Shown here piece by piece: positions 44,719-54,370 of a DNA stretch of 64,000 bases; within the stretch, counting starts at the first letter, position 1, and every line of letters begins with the position of its first letter. Made by a program: the position numbers and the translations under genes. The notes below the pieces were generated by a model, which ran no database searches, was not told the origin of the DNA, and was given only the letters and a program-made list of their open reading frames with translations. The DNA lies in NCBI GenBank assembly GCA_019638775.1, contig JAHBTD010000001.1, positions 682,001-746,000 on the forward strand, given 5' to 3'. The stretch comes from Fimbriimonadaceae bacterium. GTDB taxonomy: Bacteria; Armatimonadota; Fimbriimonadia; Fimbriimonadales; Fimbriimonadaceae.

Positions 44719-44987
44719 TAACGTCCACCTTCGAGCGGCTTTTCGCCAGCTTTGGTGTAGCCTTGCTCTCGGGCAAGCTGTTCGCGCCCAGACGGGCTCT
44801 CATACTGCCCCTTCTGCCTCAGGAGGGCCTCACGGTCTTGTTCGGCCTTCTTCATCTCAGAAACCTTCTTGTCGGCCTTGACGCGCTGCTGATTGTACGT
44901 GTCCCACGTTCGAGCGCTCAGCGCAATGCCCACGGCAACCGCAACCCCAACAAACACCATCTCCCAAACGATTCTTTGCTTTTTCAT
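44718..44987 (-). CDS. DivIC/FtsB-like small membrane coiled-coil protein
   Basis: 89 residues: one membrane segment (WEMVFVGVAVAVGIALSA), a coiled coil (about 30-60) and a C-terminal SGREQLAREQGYTKAGEKPL stretch. That last pattern (a helix, then ARExLGYxKxGE) is typical of FtsB/DivIC septum proteins. It overlaps the end of pyk by 4 nt. A division role is inferred from family resemblance only. Confidence 0.6.
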   Translation of the reverse strand: MKKQRIVWEMVFVGVAVAVGIALSARTWDTYNQQRVKADKKVSEMKKAEQDREALLRQKGQYESPSGREQLAREQGYTKAGEKPLEGGR

Positions 44988-46387
44988 TTCACAAATTGAT
45001 GCAGGATCAGGTTCGTATTCCCAGGGGCTCCTGCCGGTACGCCCGCCGTTACGATCACCGAGTCCCCAACCTTTAGACGTTTGTGTCGAAGAAATCCGTC
45101 CATCGCCCGCTCAACGATTTCGTCTGTCGTGCTGGGCAGGCCGATATGAATGGCCTCAACGCCCCACACCACCGCCATCTGAAGCTGAGTTTTATTGTCC
45201 CAAGTCGCACACAAGATCGGCATGTCCGGCCGGAATTTGCTCACCAAACGTGTCGTCTGCCCGCTTGTGGTGGTCGTCAAAATCGCCTTCGCCCCAATCA
45301 GGCTCGCCAGCCTCGCCGTGGAGTGCGCCACAGCCTCCGTCGACTCCAGTTCATTGCGCTTCACCGGCTTGTTCAAAAGCGCCTCGTGGTCGAGCATATC
45401 CTCTGCTTCACACGCGATCTTTGCCATCGTCTTGACCGCTTCAATCGGATACGCGCCGGAAGCCGTCTCGCCGCTAAGCATGATCGCGTCCGTACCGTCC
45501 AAAATTGCGTTCGCAACGTCGGAGGCCTCCGCCCGCGTTGGCCGCGCCACCGTCATCATGCTCTCAAGCATCTGCGTGGCCGTGATCACCGGCTTGCCCG
45601 CTTCATTGCATTTGCGGATGATCTTTTTCTGCGCCATCGGCACCTGTTCAAGGTCCATCTGTAGGCCAAGGTCGCCCCGCGCGACCATGATGACATCGCT
45701 CGTCTTCAAGATCTCTTCGATGTTGCGCAGCGCTTCTTTGGTTTCAATCTTCGCACACAGCCGGATGTCCTTGTCGTAGGTGTCGGTGAGCCGCCGAAGT
45801 TCGCGCATATCAGCTGCTGTCTTCACATAGCTCAGCGCGATGAAATCCACCCCCAACCGACAGGCTTCGTAAACGTCCTGGCGGTCTCGATCCGTCAGAG
45901 CTGGGGTGTCGAAGACCCTCCCCACAACCGTCAAGCCTTTTTTGCTCTTGAGGGGGCCTCCATTGACGACTTTCGCATCCCAATACCCCTCATGCTTGGC
46001 GCCCAATCGAAGCTCAATCTCTCCGTCGCCCATCAAAATCCGGTCGCCCGTCGCCAAAACTCGAACGATCTCCGGCTGACGAATTGGAATGAGCACCCCA
46101 TCCTTCTCTCCAACCGTGACGCTCTCACCAGCCTTCAAGTCCACCACGCCGCCCTTCAGCTCACCGATCCTAAACTTGGGCCCCTGCAGGTCAGCCAGGA
46201 TCGCCACCGGACCAAGGTCGGGCGAGAGCTCCCGAATCCAAGCGACAGCCGCCGCCTTGCTCTCCCAGTCGCCGTGGCTGCAGTTAAGCCGGGCAACGTT
46301 CATCCCCGCGTCGATCAGCTCCTTGATCTTTTCGCGCGTATCCACGGCGGGCCCGAGTGTGCAGACAATCTTTGTGCGTCGTTTCAT
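44984..46387 (-). CDS. pyk: pyruvate kinase
   Basis: 467 residues. Family motifs are TKIVCTLGPAVDTREKI at the N-terminus, MNVARLNCSHGD, the phosphate/metal region IMVARGDLGLQMDLEQVP (signature) and DGTDAIMLSGETASGAYP. It makes pyruvate and ATP from PEP at the end of glycolysis. The start at 46387 has AAAGGA 7 nt upstream. Genes for a DivIC-like protein and an unknown exported protein follow in the same operon. Confidence 0.96.
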   Translation of the reverse strand: MKRRTKIVCTLGPAVDTREKIKELIDAGMNVARLNCSHGDWESKAAAVAWIRELSPDLGPVAILADLQGPKFRIGELKGGVVDLKAGESVTVGEKDGVLIPIRQPEIVRVLATGDRILMGDGEIELRLGAKHEGYWDAKVVNGGPLKSKKGLTVVGRVFDTPALTDRDRQDVYEACRLGVDFIALSYVKTAADMRELRRLTDTYDKDIRLCAKIETKEALRNIEEILKTSDVIMVARGDLGLQMDLEQVPMAQKKIIRKCNEAGKPVITATQMLESMMTVARPTRAEASDVANAILDGTDAIMLSGETASGAYPIEAVKTMAKIACEAEDMLDHEALLNKPVKRNELESTEAVAHSTARLASLIGAKAILTTTTSGQTTRLVSKFRPDMPILCATWDNKTQLQMAVVWGVEAIHIGLPSTTDEIVERAMDGFLRHKRLKVGDSVIVTAGVPAGAPGNTNLILHQFVK

Positions 46388-46490
46388 AGTTCCTTTGCCT
46401 CCAGACGCATTGCCCAAAGGCTCATGCTCACACTCGCTAACGGAGGGCGCGTATCAAACACTAAAGACGTTCAAACTCCCCTTTACGCCC

Positions 46491-47585
46491 CTAACCCGAT
46501 GAATCTCGCGTCAACCGGCTCAGCGTCGCCTCCATGATGTCGGTCGTTTGCGCACTCACGCTATAGACCAGCGCCTCCCGATAAATCCGTTGAGCGGGGT
46601 GAGTGATGATGTTTGCCGCTCCGCTGGAAGACACGATCGCCGCATGGGCGCAGCGCACGGCAAGCTCAATCGCCCAGGCCCTAATGCGCAGCTTCTCATC
46701 GGTCACCACATCAAGCCCACTCTCCTGAGCCTTGCCCATCGCGGCCCTGCAAGCCCCAAACTCCTCAAGCAGCGCGCTGTAAGTCACTGGCAAGAACGGA
46801 AGTGGTTTCTTCTCGGCGTTGCGCTCCAAAACGTCAAGCCCCGCCCGCGCGCACCCAATCGCATAATGACCCTGCAGGACGATGTTGATCATGTCGTTGC
46901 GGCGAGCCCACTCCGATGGCTTGATGAACAGGATCAAAGAATCGGGGATAAACCAATCCCTTAGCGTCGCGCCCACCGTCTGCGCCGACTCCATCGCACA
47001 CAGCCGCATCGGTTCGGAGAGCGTCGTCGTGCCGGCATTTGGGGGAGCCTGCGCTATCGTCTCCAATGGGGCAATCCCGTAAACCGCCTTACCGTCGGGC
47101 AGCGTTGCGCCAACGATGTATTCAGGATAGAAGCTCCAGCCCGTGATCCAAGGCACCGACCCGTTGATAACATAGCCGCCTTCGACCCTCTCAGCCGTGA
47201 TCATCGGATCTCCTGCCCTTCGCAACTGGCTGATCCCAATGCCGAGCAACCGTTCACCGCCCGCCATGCGCGGAAGGTACTCGGCCTTCAAACCGTCGTT
47301 GTCGCATTTGGCGATGAGCGATACCGCGCTCTGATGTTGGGTCATCAAGAAGGAGAGCGAGCCCGAATAGCGCGCACTTGCCTCTTGAAACTCTCTAAAC
47401 TCTTTCTCGGGCAGCGCAGGCCCGCCAAACTCCATCGGACGCTTGAGCGCCATCAAATTCTTGTCGCAAAGACCCCTGAGGGCTTTGCGCAGGGCCTCAG
47501 GATCAAGGTCGATATCCGCCGCACTCGGCCCGACCTCTTCTCGAAGATAGGTTTCTGCTTCGTGCAACACTTCTTGGGGAGTCAA
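46491..47585 (-). CDS. acyl-CoA dehydrogenase family protein
   Basis: 364 residues. N-terminal helices, a middle beta domain (GIGISQLRRAGDPMITAERVEGGYVINGSVPWITGW) and a C-terminal helical domain are in the usual order. The start is a TTG at 47585, one base after the glyS stop codon, with GGAGGG 6 nt upstream. Substrate unknown; the QLRRAGDP loop differs from the common 'TEP.GSD' consensus, so it may belong to a divergent branch. Confidence 0.85.
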   Translation of the reverse strand: MTPQEVLHEAETYLREEVGPSAADIDLDPEALRKALRGLCDKNLMALKRPMEFGGPALPEKEFREFQEASARYSGSLSFLMTQHQSAVSLIAKCDNDGLKAEYLPRMAGGERLLGIGISQLRRAGDPMITAERVEGGYVINGSVPWITGWSFYPEYIVGATLPDGKAVYGIAPLETIAQAPPNAGTTTLSEPMRLCAMESAQTVGATLRDWFIPDSLILFIKPSEWARRNDMINIVLQGHYAIGCARAGLDVLERNAEKKPLPFLPVTYSALLEEFGACRAAMGKAQESGLDVVTDEKLRIRAWAIELAVRCAHAAIVSSSGAANIITHPAQRIYREALVYSVSAQTTDIMEATLSRLTRDSSG

Positions 47586-47586
47586 T

Positions 47587-49665
47587 TCAACCCTCCACCA
47601 CAATCTTCGTGAAGTCGCAAGCCTGCAAAAGCTGAATTCGCGCGGCCTGAAGAAGTGTCAGTCGTGCCGTTCGCACCTTCTCATCCTCAACCATCACCAT
47701 CGTCGAATCAAAGAATGCGTTGATCGGCCCCTGAAGCTTTCGCAGGGCAGCAACCATCTTTCCAGGCGTAGATTTGTCGGCGGCATTCGCTTCGTCCAGC
47801 GCCAACGCCAAGCTCAAACCCTCAGCCGAGTCCAAAGCAGTCCGGTCGAGCGATTGCAAAGGGGCCAGCTTTTCAAATCCGATCCCCTTCTGTTCTGCCG
47901 CACTCACAATATTGATCGGACGCGTCGCCGTCTGGATAAGCGGAATATCGTCAGCGATCAGCTTGACGCACTCAAGCCCAAATTTCACCGCCTCAGGATT
48001 AAAGGCGCGACTCGGGTCGTCCGCCTGAATCGCCGCATCCAAGTGATCCTTCTCGGCATCCGGGAACAGATTGACGTACCGCGCCACGAAAAGCTCTTTC
48101 GCCGCAGTTAGGGTTTTAGACAGGTCCAACTCGTGTCCCTGCCCCCGATAAATCTCCGATGCCTTGGTGAGCAAATCTTGATAGTCCGACGTCATCCCCG
48201 GCATCATCCACGCCGCCTCGATCAACAGCGTCACCGCTCGACGGAGCCCAAACGGATCGCTCGAACTCGTGGGAATCAAACCCAACCCGAGGTAGCCCGC
48301 TAGCTTGTCGAGCTGGTCCGCCATCTGCAGGCGAACCGCCGTCCGCGAGCCTGCGCAGTTCGGCGGGTTCGGATTCTTGCCCAAATCATAGTGGCTCGCC
48401 ACTGCATGACATGCGGCATCCGGGAAGCCCTCCCGCCGCATATACTCGCCGCCCACCACGCCCTGCAATGAAGCCAACTCGCTGACAAGACCCGTTGAGA
48501 GGTCGGCCTTGGCATACAGACCTGCCGTTGCCGCAAACTCAATCTCTTCCTCCGGCCCACCCGACTCCTGCGCCACCAAAGACGCCAGCTTGGCAAGCCG
48601 GTCAGCCCGTTGCCGAACCGAGCCTAACTTTTCCTGGAACACAATCCCTTCGCACTTGTCGAGAAAAGCAGAGATCGAGTGCTTCTTGTCCTCATCGAAG
48701 AAGAATTTGGCATCGTTGAATCGAGCGTTCAGCACCCATTCGGTCCCAGCCCTAACCGTCTCATCTTCCCCCGAATTCCGGATGAAAATGAACTTGTTCG
48801 TCAGCTTTCCGTTACTGTCACGGATCGGAAACATCTTCTCGTGCTTCGCCATCGCTGTCACGAGCACTGATACCGGTAAATCCATGTAGGAAGTCTTGAA
48901 GCTGCCCTCGATCGGTGTGGGCCACTCCGTTAGAAAGACGTTCTCGGCAACAAGCGCATCCGGCATCTCTGCGGTTCCGCTCGCGCTAATGGTCGCCACT
49001 TCACGAATGGTCTTTTCGCGCTCTGCTGGATCGGGCTCAACTTTGCGTGAAAGCAACCCGTTCACCAACTCTTCGTAGCTCTTCGCTCCGAACGCATCCG
49101 GGCTATAGAAGCGATGCCCTCGGCTCTCCAACCCCGCCTGGACGCCCTCCACGTCAAAAGGAACGACGCTGCCACCAAACGAGGCCAGAATCCACCGAAT
49201 GGGACGGGCAAAGCGCATCTTAGAGGCGCCCCACCGCATCGACTTATCGAAGTTCAGCCCTCGAATTGACGCAGGCAAAACCTCAGAAAGCACTTCGAGG
49301 GTCGGACGCCCAGGGATCGTCTTCGTCACCCAAACGTAGCCGTCGCGCTTCTCTGCCTGACCGGGATCGACCCCCTGGCCCCGACAAAACCCCTCCATCG
49401 CCTTACTGGGGTTGCCGTCCGCATCAAAAGCCGCCGCAAGCGCAGGACCGCGCTGCTCCTTCACCTGGTCGGGCTGCCGGTCGGCAACGTCGGAAAAATG
49501 CACGATGAGCCGTCGCGGCGTTCCAATCGGAGGATTGCCTTGAGTAAAAGGGATGTTCGCCTCGGTGAGCCTTGTCTCGATGTTTTGGGCAAGGTCGGTG
49601 TAAGCCTTCTTGACGAAGGTCGCGGGCAGTTCTTCAACACCAAGCTCAAGGAGCAGATCGGGCAT
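47587..49665 (-). CDS. glyS: glycine--tRNA ligase beta subunit
   Basis: 692 residues, normal length. N-terminus LLLELGVEELPATFVKKAYTDL, then GTPRRLIVHFSDVADRQPD and the central MRWGASKMRFARPIRWILA are diagnostic for GlyS, the tRNA-binding half of the heterotetrameric enzyme. The alpha subunit gene (glyQ), normally adjacent, is not next to it here; the upstream neighbour is rmuC. Translationally linked to the acyl-CoA dehydrogenase gene. Confidence 0.96.
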   Translation of the reverse strand: MPDLLLELGVEELPATFVKKAYTDLAQNIETRLTEANIPFTQGNPPIGTPRRLIVHFSDVADRQPDQVKEQRGPALAAAFDADGNPSKAMEGFCRGQGVDPGQAEKRDGYVWVTKTIPGRPTLEVLSEVLPASIRGLNFDKSMRWGASKMRFARPIRWILASFGGSVVPFDVEGVQAGLESRGHRFYSPDAFGAKSYEELVNGLLSRKVEPDPAEREKTIREVATISASGTAEMPDALVAENVFLTEWPTPIEGSFKTSYMDLPVSVLVTAMAKHEKMFPIRDSNGKLTNKFIFIRNSGEDETVRAGTEWVLNARFNDAKFFFDEDKKHSISAFLDKCEGIVFQEKLGSVRQRADRLAKLASLVAQESGGPEEEIEFAATAGLYAKADLSTGLVSELASLQGVVGGEYMRREGFPDAACHAVASHYDLGKNPNPPNCAGSRTAVRLQMADQLDKLAGYLGLGLIPTSSSDPFGLRRAVTLLIEAAWMMPGMTSDYQDLLTKASEIYRGQGHELDLSKTLTAAKELFVARYVNLFPDAEKDHLDAAIQADDPSRAFNPEAVKFGLECVKLIADDIPLIQTATRPINIVSAAEQKGIGFEKLAPLQSLDRTALDSAEGLSLALALDEANAADKSTPGKMVAALRKLQGPINAFFDSTMVMVEDEKVRTARLTLLQAARIQLLQACDFTKIVVEG

Positions 49666-49705
49666 AGGCCCACAGTTTACCGGGATGCCCCAGGTTCAAA
49701 TGAGC

Positions 49706-51184
49706 TTAGGACTCAATAGTTTCTTCCACAGGCTCATCAGAAACCAGAGCTTTGAGTGGCACGTCTTCTGTCGCGGGCAGCAAGGCAGGCCAATCCGCCG
49801 ACGCCAAATTGCGAACGTTGCCGACAACCGGCTCCAACTGGGCGACCTCCTCGCCAACCGCAACCTTGGTTTCGTGGAACCGCCGTGCGCGAGGAAGCAC
49901 CCGCGCTTCCAACGACCCAACCGTATCGTTGTACGACTTCACCGCTGTATCCAAATTCCGCCCCACACGCTGGAAATTCCCCGCCATTGTGCGAATGCTC
50001 TCATAGAGGCTCTTGCCAAGCTCGCTGACCTCTTTGGCGCTCTGCGCAAGCTGCTCTTGTCGCCAACCGTAAGCCACCGCCTTGAGAAGGGCAATCAAGG
50101 TTGTCGGCGTTGCAATAATCACGTTGTTCTTCGCACCAAACTCGATCAACTCTGGGTCTTGGTGGAGCGCCGAACTGTACTCCGACTCCAACGGCAAGAA
50201 CAAAACCACAAACTCGGCCGACTCGAACGCTTGCCAATATGACTTGCTCGAAAGCTTCTGCACGTGCTGACGAATCAAGACGGCGTGGTGCTTGAGCCGC
50301 TCGGCCCGCGCGCCCTCCTCCTCCATCTCCATCGCATCCAAATAGGTCGAGGTCGGCGCCTTGGCATCGACGACGATCTGCTGGTTGTTCGGCAGGCGCA
50401 CGATCAGGTCAGGACGCTGGCGGACATCTTCGGTAGTCACGGAAACCTGCTCCGTGAAGTCGCAGTACTCGATCAGGCCCGCCATCCGTACGACGTTCTT
50501 CAGGTGCATCTCGCCCCAACGTCCGCGAGTCGCAGGGTTGCGCAAAGCCTGCACAAGGTTCTGAGTTTGGTTGTGAAGACCCTTTTGAAGATCGCCCAGT
50601 GCGCGAATCTGCTCGGTGACCGTCGCCGTTGAGTCGATCCTGGACTTCTCAATCTCCTCAATCTTTTTCTGATAGCCCGCTAAGGCCTCGTTGATCGGTT
50701 TGACCAATTGATCAATGGCCTGCTTTCGCTGCTCCAGGTCCCCAGCCGACTCCTTCTTCAGGGCATTAAAGCGCTCATTCGCTAACTCTAAGAAGCGTGC
50801 GTTATTCTTCTCGAGCGCAGTAGTCGATGCGGCAAGGAAAGCCTCCTTGAGCTCCTTCTCAGCCTCCTCAAGGAACTTCTTCGTCTCTTCGAGGTTTTTC
50901 TTCTCCGATTCAAGCGTCGCGACGTGCGTACTCAACTGAGCGATCTTAGCGGTGAGCTCCGAGCGCTCAGATTCCAGAGCGCCCACCCGCCCGGCCCGCT
51001 CTTCGAACTTCGCACGATCCGACTGGACCTCCGAAAGCTGCTTGCGGATCTCCTCTGCCTCTTGGGTCTTTGCCTGCAACAGTTCGGAAGATCCCGACTG
51101 CTGAGCACGCAAGATCGCTCTGGCGATAAAGTATCCGCCAACCAAGCCCACCACTCCCGCGACAAGAACCCAAAGATTTTCCAT
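49706..51184 (-). CDS. rmuC: DNA recombination protein RmuC
   Basis: 492 residues: an N-terminal membrane segment (LWVLVAGVVGLVGGYFIARAI), a long coiled coil (about 35-190), and the nuclease-like RmuC domain (about 200-440) with RGRWGEMHLKNVVRMAGLIEYCDF, PDLIVRLPNNQQIVVDAKAP and EFVVLFLPLESEYSSAL. The protein limits recombination at inverted repeats in E. coli, which is of interest in a genome this rich in palindromes (inference). Confidence 0.95.
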   Translation of the reverse strand: MENLWVLVAGVVGLVGGYFIARAILRAQQSGSSELLQAKTQEAEEIRKQLSEVQSDRAKFEERAGRVGALESERSELTAKIAQLSTHVATLESEKKNLEETKKFLEEAEKELKEAFLAASTTALEKNNARFLELANERFNALKKESAGDLEQRKQAIDQLVKPINEALAGYQKKIEEIEKSRIDSTATVTEQIRALGDLQKGLHNQTQNLVQALRNPATRGRWGEMHLKNVVRMAGLIEYCDFTEQVSVTTEDVRQRPDLIVRLPNNQQIVVDAKAPTSTYLDAMEMEEEGARAERLKHHAVLIRQHVQKLSSKSYWQAFESAEFVVLFLPLESEYSSALHQDPELIEFGAKNNVIIATPTTLIALLKAVAYGWRQEQLAQSAKEVSELGKSLYESIRTMAGNFQRVGRNLDTAVKSYNDTVGSLEARVLPRARRFHETKVAVGEEVAQLEPVVGNVRNLASADWPALLPATEDVPLKALVSDEPVEETIES

Positions 51185-51292
51185 AAAGTATTTGTAAGCT
51201 ATCGGCTATCGGCGATAGCTGATCGCTGATCTCCCCCAATTATATCCCTTCTGTAGACGTATCTCTACCTGGATTCGGCTTCCGTGGAAAAC
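51185..51292. repeat. heptamer repeats upstream of rmuC
   Basis: CTATCGG/CGATAGC/TGATCGC units at about 51196-51230 lie between crcB and rmuC. Confidence 0.65.
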
Positions 51293-51673
51293 TCATCCCC
51301 GCGCCAGTGACCATGCCAACCAGCATCCCAGAATCCCAAACGCCACGCTTCCCAACACATAAAGCAGCGCCATCAACCCCCGACCCTGGTCTACAAGTTG
51401 GAATGCCTCCCAGGAGAATGTGGAAAAAGTTGTAAAGCCGCCCAACACTCCGACGCCCAAAAACACACGCCACGATCCGGACATCTCTTGCCGGAACATA
51501 ACCCCCATCAAAACGCCGATCAGGATTGAGCCGACAACATTGACGATAAACGTCGCCCAAGGGAATCCAGGGATAGTCGATTTGGATGCAAAGGCGAAGC
51601 TAATCCAAAACCGGCCAAGCGCGCCGACTCCAGCGCCCAAGAAAACAACGAGACTATCCGACCACGAAGGCAC
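51293..51673 (-). CDS. crcB: fluoride channel CrcB/FluC
   Basis: 126 residues with four membrane segments. GAGVGALGRFWISF at the N-terminus and GVGVLGGFTTFSTFSWEAFQ in the middle are the Fluc motifs (GxxGAxxR and GxxGGxTTFSTF). The channel exports fluoride as a dimer. No fluoride riboswitch is visible in the short gap behind the YkvA gene. Confidence 0.95.
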   Translation of the reverse strand: MPSWSDSLVVFLGAGVGALGRFWISFAFASKSTIPGFPWATFIVNVVGSILIGVLMGVMFRQEMSGSWRVFLGVGVLGGFTTFSTFSWEAFQLVDQGRGLMALLYVLGSVAFGILGCWLAWSLARG

Positions 51674-51682
51674 GAACAGAAG

Positions 51683-51910
51683 TTACCGCACGGGGGCGGT
51701 GATTTCCTTCCGCTTCGCCATCTTCGTCTTTTGTCGAAGGATCAGCGCGTAGGCCAAAATCGTCGCCCATAATGCCACGTCGTCGGCGAGGCCAAGCACA
51801 GGAATAAGGTCAGGAATGAGGTCAACCGGAGACACGCCGTAAGCCAATCCGCCGACAAACAGCGCGGCTATGCGCATCCAAGGATAACGGCTTGAAGGAA
51901 TTTGACTCAT
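51683..51910 (-). CDS. YkvA (DUF1232) family membrane protein
   Basis: 75 residues. The core YGVSPVDLIPDLIPVLGLADDVALW is the DUF1232 signature; it has two hydrophobic segments. Function unknown. It precedes crcB by 9 nt on the same strand. Three 42-bp tandem repeats lie just upstream. Confidence 0.9.
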   Translation of the reverse strand: MSQIPSSRYPWMRIAALFVGGLAYGVSPVDLIPDLIPVLGLADDVALWATILAYALILRQKTKMAKRKEITAPVR

Positions 51911-51966
51911 ATCCCTTATGACCACATCCCGAAAGCCTGGGTTGCAGGGATAGGGACTCTGGTGAA

Positions 51967-52080
51967 GGGAGGGCAACGCTCTGTCGTTGCCGTTAAATCT
52001 CAGCAGTCGGGAGGGCAACGCTCCGTCGTTGCCGTTAAATCTCAACAAACGGGAGGGCAACGCTCCGTCGTTGCCGTGAA
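51967..52080. repeat. three 42-bp tandem repeats with internal palindrome
   Basis: Units start at 51967, 52009 and 52051, exactly 42 nt apart. Each contains GGGAGGGCAACGCT and CGTTGCCG, i.e. the GGCAACG/CGTTGCC palindrome also found near 43570 and 43630. Units 1 and 2 share a GTTAAATCTCARCAR spacer. They lie between the YkvA start and the end of the AraC gene. Confidence 0.9.
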
Positions 52081-52097
52081 CCAAACCAGCAATTTCC

Positions 52098-52895
52098 CTA
52101 AAGCGCAAACCGATTGCGTCGGAATCGTGCCGGGGTCATTCCCATCGATGTTTGGAACGTCCGCGTCAGGTGGCTCTGATCGGCAAATCCGGTCTGCACC
52201 GCGATCTGCGAAAGCGGCAACTCTGTGTCCCGCACCAACCGCACCGCTGCGGCAAGCCTTAGCTCACGAACGTACTCGGCAATCGAGCAGTCGAAGTGGC
52301 GCTGGAACATGCGGGTGAGGTGGATCGGGTGAACGCCAACCAGATCGGCGATCTCTCGTACCTTCAAGCCCTTGCTGTAGTTCGATTCGATAAAAGACTT
52401 CGCTGTAAGAATCCACTTGGGGATATCGCGCTCGGTTGGGTTGCCAAGTCTTGCAGCTTCGGTGAGGATATCAAGCACAACCGACTCGATAGCTAACGTC
52501 GCGACCGCATCGTTCCGTCGAATCTCAGCATAAAGCCGCTCGGCAAGCTGGATCGCTGGCCCAGCCTCGATGGTATGGGGAACTTCAAGAACCCGTGTGG
52601 TTTCGGTCAGGTGTCGGCCTCGCTCGCCAAAGAACTCGATATTGATGCTGTGCATCTCTTCCGGTCCAATCTGGTCGGCGTGAGGCATGCCCGCAGGCGT
52701 AAAGGCGAGGGTTCGTGTGTTCAGCTCGCGAGAACCGTTGTCAAGGTGCTCAACGCAGCTTCCCGCAAGGATAAAGGTGATATACGGATTGTCATGGACA
52801 TGCATCGGCATCATGAGTGATGCTGGATAGACCAACTCAATCACACGCATGCCATCCAACGTATTGGCCCTTATCTGACGCCCATAGAATTCCAT
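52098..52895 (-). CDS. AraC-family transcriptional regulator
   Basis: 265 residues from an ATG at 52895 with GAGGGTGG upstream (an earlier in-frame start exists at 52928). The N-terminal cupin (YPASLMMPMHVHDNPYITFIL) should bind a ligand; the C-terminal two helix-turn-helix motifs are typical (LKVREIADLVGVHPIHLTRMF and LPLSQIAVQTGFADQSHLTRTF). It is divergent from nothing nearby; the regulated genes are unknown. Confidence 0.93.
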   Translation of the reverse strand: MEFYGRQIRANTLDGMRVIELVYPASLMMPMHVHDNPYITFILAGSCVEHLDNGSRELNTRTLAFTPAGMPHADQIGPEEMHSINIEFFGERGRHLTETTRVLEVPHTIEAGPAIQLAERLYAEIRRNDAVATLAIESVVLDILTEAARLGNPTERDIPKWILTAKSFIESNYSKGLKVREIADLVGVHPIHLTRMFQRHFDCSIAEYVRELRLAAAVRLVRDTELPLSQIAVQTGFADQSHLTRTFQTSMGMTPARFRRNRFAL

Positions 52896-53037
52896 TACAC
52901 GTACCACCCTCAACGTTACGAAGTGCATTCAGGCTAAGTTGCCGAACTGCACCAACAGACCGAATGTTAGGTCTAATTTGGGCAACTTGATTTCAAATAG
53001 CCTCAAATAATGCCTAACGAATCTTTTTGAACAAAGT

Positions 53038-54018
53038 TCACAAATCTCTGTCAGAACTATGTCCCGGAAAAAGTTTTGCCTCAGGATCAAGCCGAGTTTT
53101 CGCTACACACACCGCGGTCACGGCCTCTCCGACGCCTGTTGCAATGAGCTTGAGTTTACCGTCGAAACCGCAAACATCCCCCACAGCAAAGACACCAACT
53201 TTGTTCGTCTCATAACTGACGGGATTTGCAACAATTTGGTTCTTGTCAATCTCCAAACCCCAGTCTTTTATGGGGCCAAGGCTCGATTTAAACCCGATGT
53301 TAACAATAACTGCATCCACATCAAGCCGCTCGGTCTCCTTCGTCTGCGTGTTCTCCAGAGTCACACCGCAAAGGCAGTCCTCACCGTGCAACTCCTTCAC
53401 CACGCTCCAAAGCTTCATCTGCACCGAACTCTTCTTCACGTGCTCAACCGTATCTTCGTGAGCCCGAAACTGATCTCTACGGTGGACCAGGTGAATCTCC
53501 TTGGCGATGGGCTCAAGGTTCAGACACCAATCAAAAGCGCTGTCCCCGCCACCAACGATCGCAATCCGCTTGCCCTCAAAGATCGCCTTCTCTTTAACTC
53601 CGTAATAGATGCCCTTGTGTTCCAGCTCATCCTCACGCGCCACCCCGATCTTCGTCGGTGAAAACGCGCCAATGCCCGCTGAGATGATGACGGTTCGGGT
53701 CGGATACCGCCCCTTTTCGGTCGAGATCGTATAGCCCTCCGGCTCCTCTTCAAGGGTCAGCGCCGTCTCACCCAAGACCACCTCCGGGTTGAACTGCGTC
53801 CCCTGAATGACCATCTCCCGCGCCAAATCCCTCGCAAAGACCTTCGGAAACCCCGGCATATCAAAAACGTACTTCTCGGGATAGAGGGCAACTAGCTGTC
53901 CGCCAAGCTCGGGAAGGCTGTCGATAATACGAACGGACATCCCGCGCATCCCCGCATAGAACGACGCAAAGAGGCCGCAAGGGCCCCCTCCGATGATAGT
54001 GATATCGACGCGATCCAT
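53038..54018 (-). CDS. ferredoxin--NADP(+) reductase, thioredoxin reductase-like (YumC type)
   Basis: 326 residues. Two dinucleotide folds: FAD site ITIIGGGPCGLFASFYAG and NAD(P) site KRIAIVGGGDSAFDWCLNL, then GVFAVGDVCGFDGKLKLIATGVGEAV. The CxxC pair of thioredoxin reductases is absent, which points to the YumC-type ferredoxin-NADP reductase. It would move electrons between NADPH and ferredoxin in the cytoplasm. Confidence 0.93.
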   Translation of the reverse strand: MDRVDITIIGGGPCGLFASFYAGMRGMSVRIIDSLPELGGQLVALYPEKYVFDMPGFPKVFARDLAREMVIQGTQFNPEVVLGETALTLEEEPEGYTISTEKGRYPTRTVIISAGIGAFSPTKIGVAREDELEHKGIYYGVKEKAIFEGKRIAIVGGGDSAFDWCLNLEPIAKEIHLVHRRDQFRAHEDTVEHVKKSSVQMKLWSVVKELHGEDCLCGVTLENTQTKETERLDVDAVIVNIGFKSSLGPIKDWGLEIDKNQIVANPVSYETNKVGVFAVGDVCGFDGKLKLIATGVGEAVTAVCVAKTRLDPEAKLFPGHSSDRDL

Positions 54019-54082
54019 GGCTGTGTGCGGAAGAACAACTAGGAGAATACTCGCTTAAGCGCGGTTCATAATGGGCCCGAGC

Positions 54083-54370
54083 ATGACCGAAATCGACCTC
54101 AGCCCCGGACTCCAATCAACCGTCGAATCAAGGGTGGACGCTTGCGCCGAGCGGCTGGGACTCCTCTCGCAAAAGGGGTCCTTAAAGTCGTATCCCGGCT
54201 GTACACACTGGCACTTCAAGAAACCCGGAACAGCCGGAACCCTCGAAGCGACATGGTGGCCCAAAACGGGACGGCTTTGGCTCAAGATAGCCGCCAACCG
54301 CAAAGCCGATTGGATGAGCGATGCGATAGAAGGGCTTGCAGCGGAGTTCGGTCACTCAATAGACGAGTAG
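54083..54370 (+). CDS. small protein of unknown function
   Basis: 95 residues, soluble, with conserved-looking Trp and Gly residues (YPGCTHWHFKKPGTAGTLEATWWPKTG). No family recognised. An ATG 12 nt earlier is possible. It is divergent from the ferredoxin reductase gene. Confidence 0.55.
   Translation: MTEIDLSPGLQSTVESRVDACAERLGLLSQKGSLKSYPGCTHWHFKKPGTAGTLEATWWPKTGRLWLKIAANRKADWMSDAIEGLAAEFGHSIDE

Noticed and set aside
51674-51682. Fluoride riboswitch for crcB
   Set aside because: Only 9 nt separate the YkvA stop from crcB and no fluoride motif is seen upstream of the YkvA gene.
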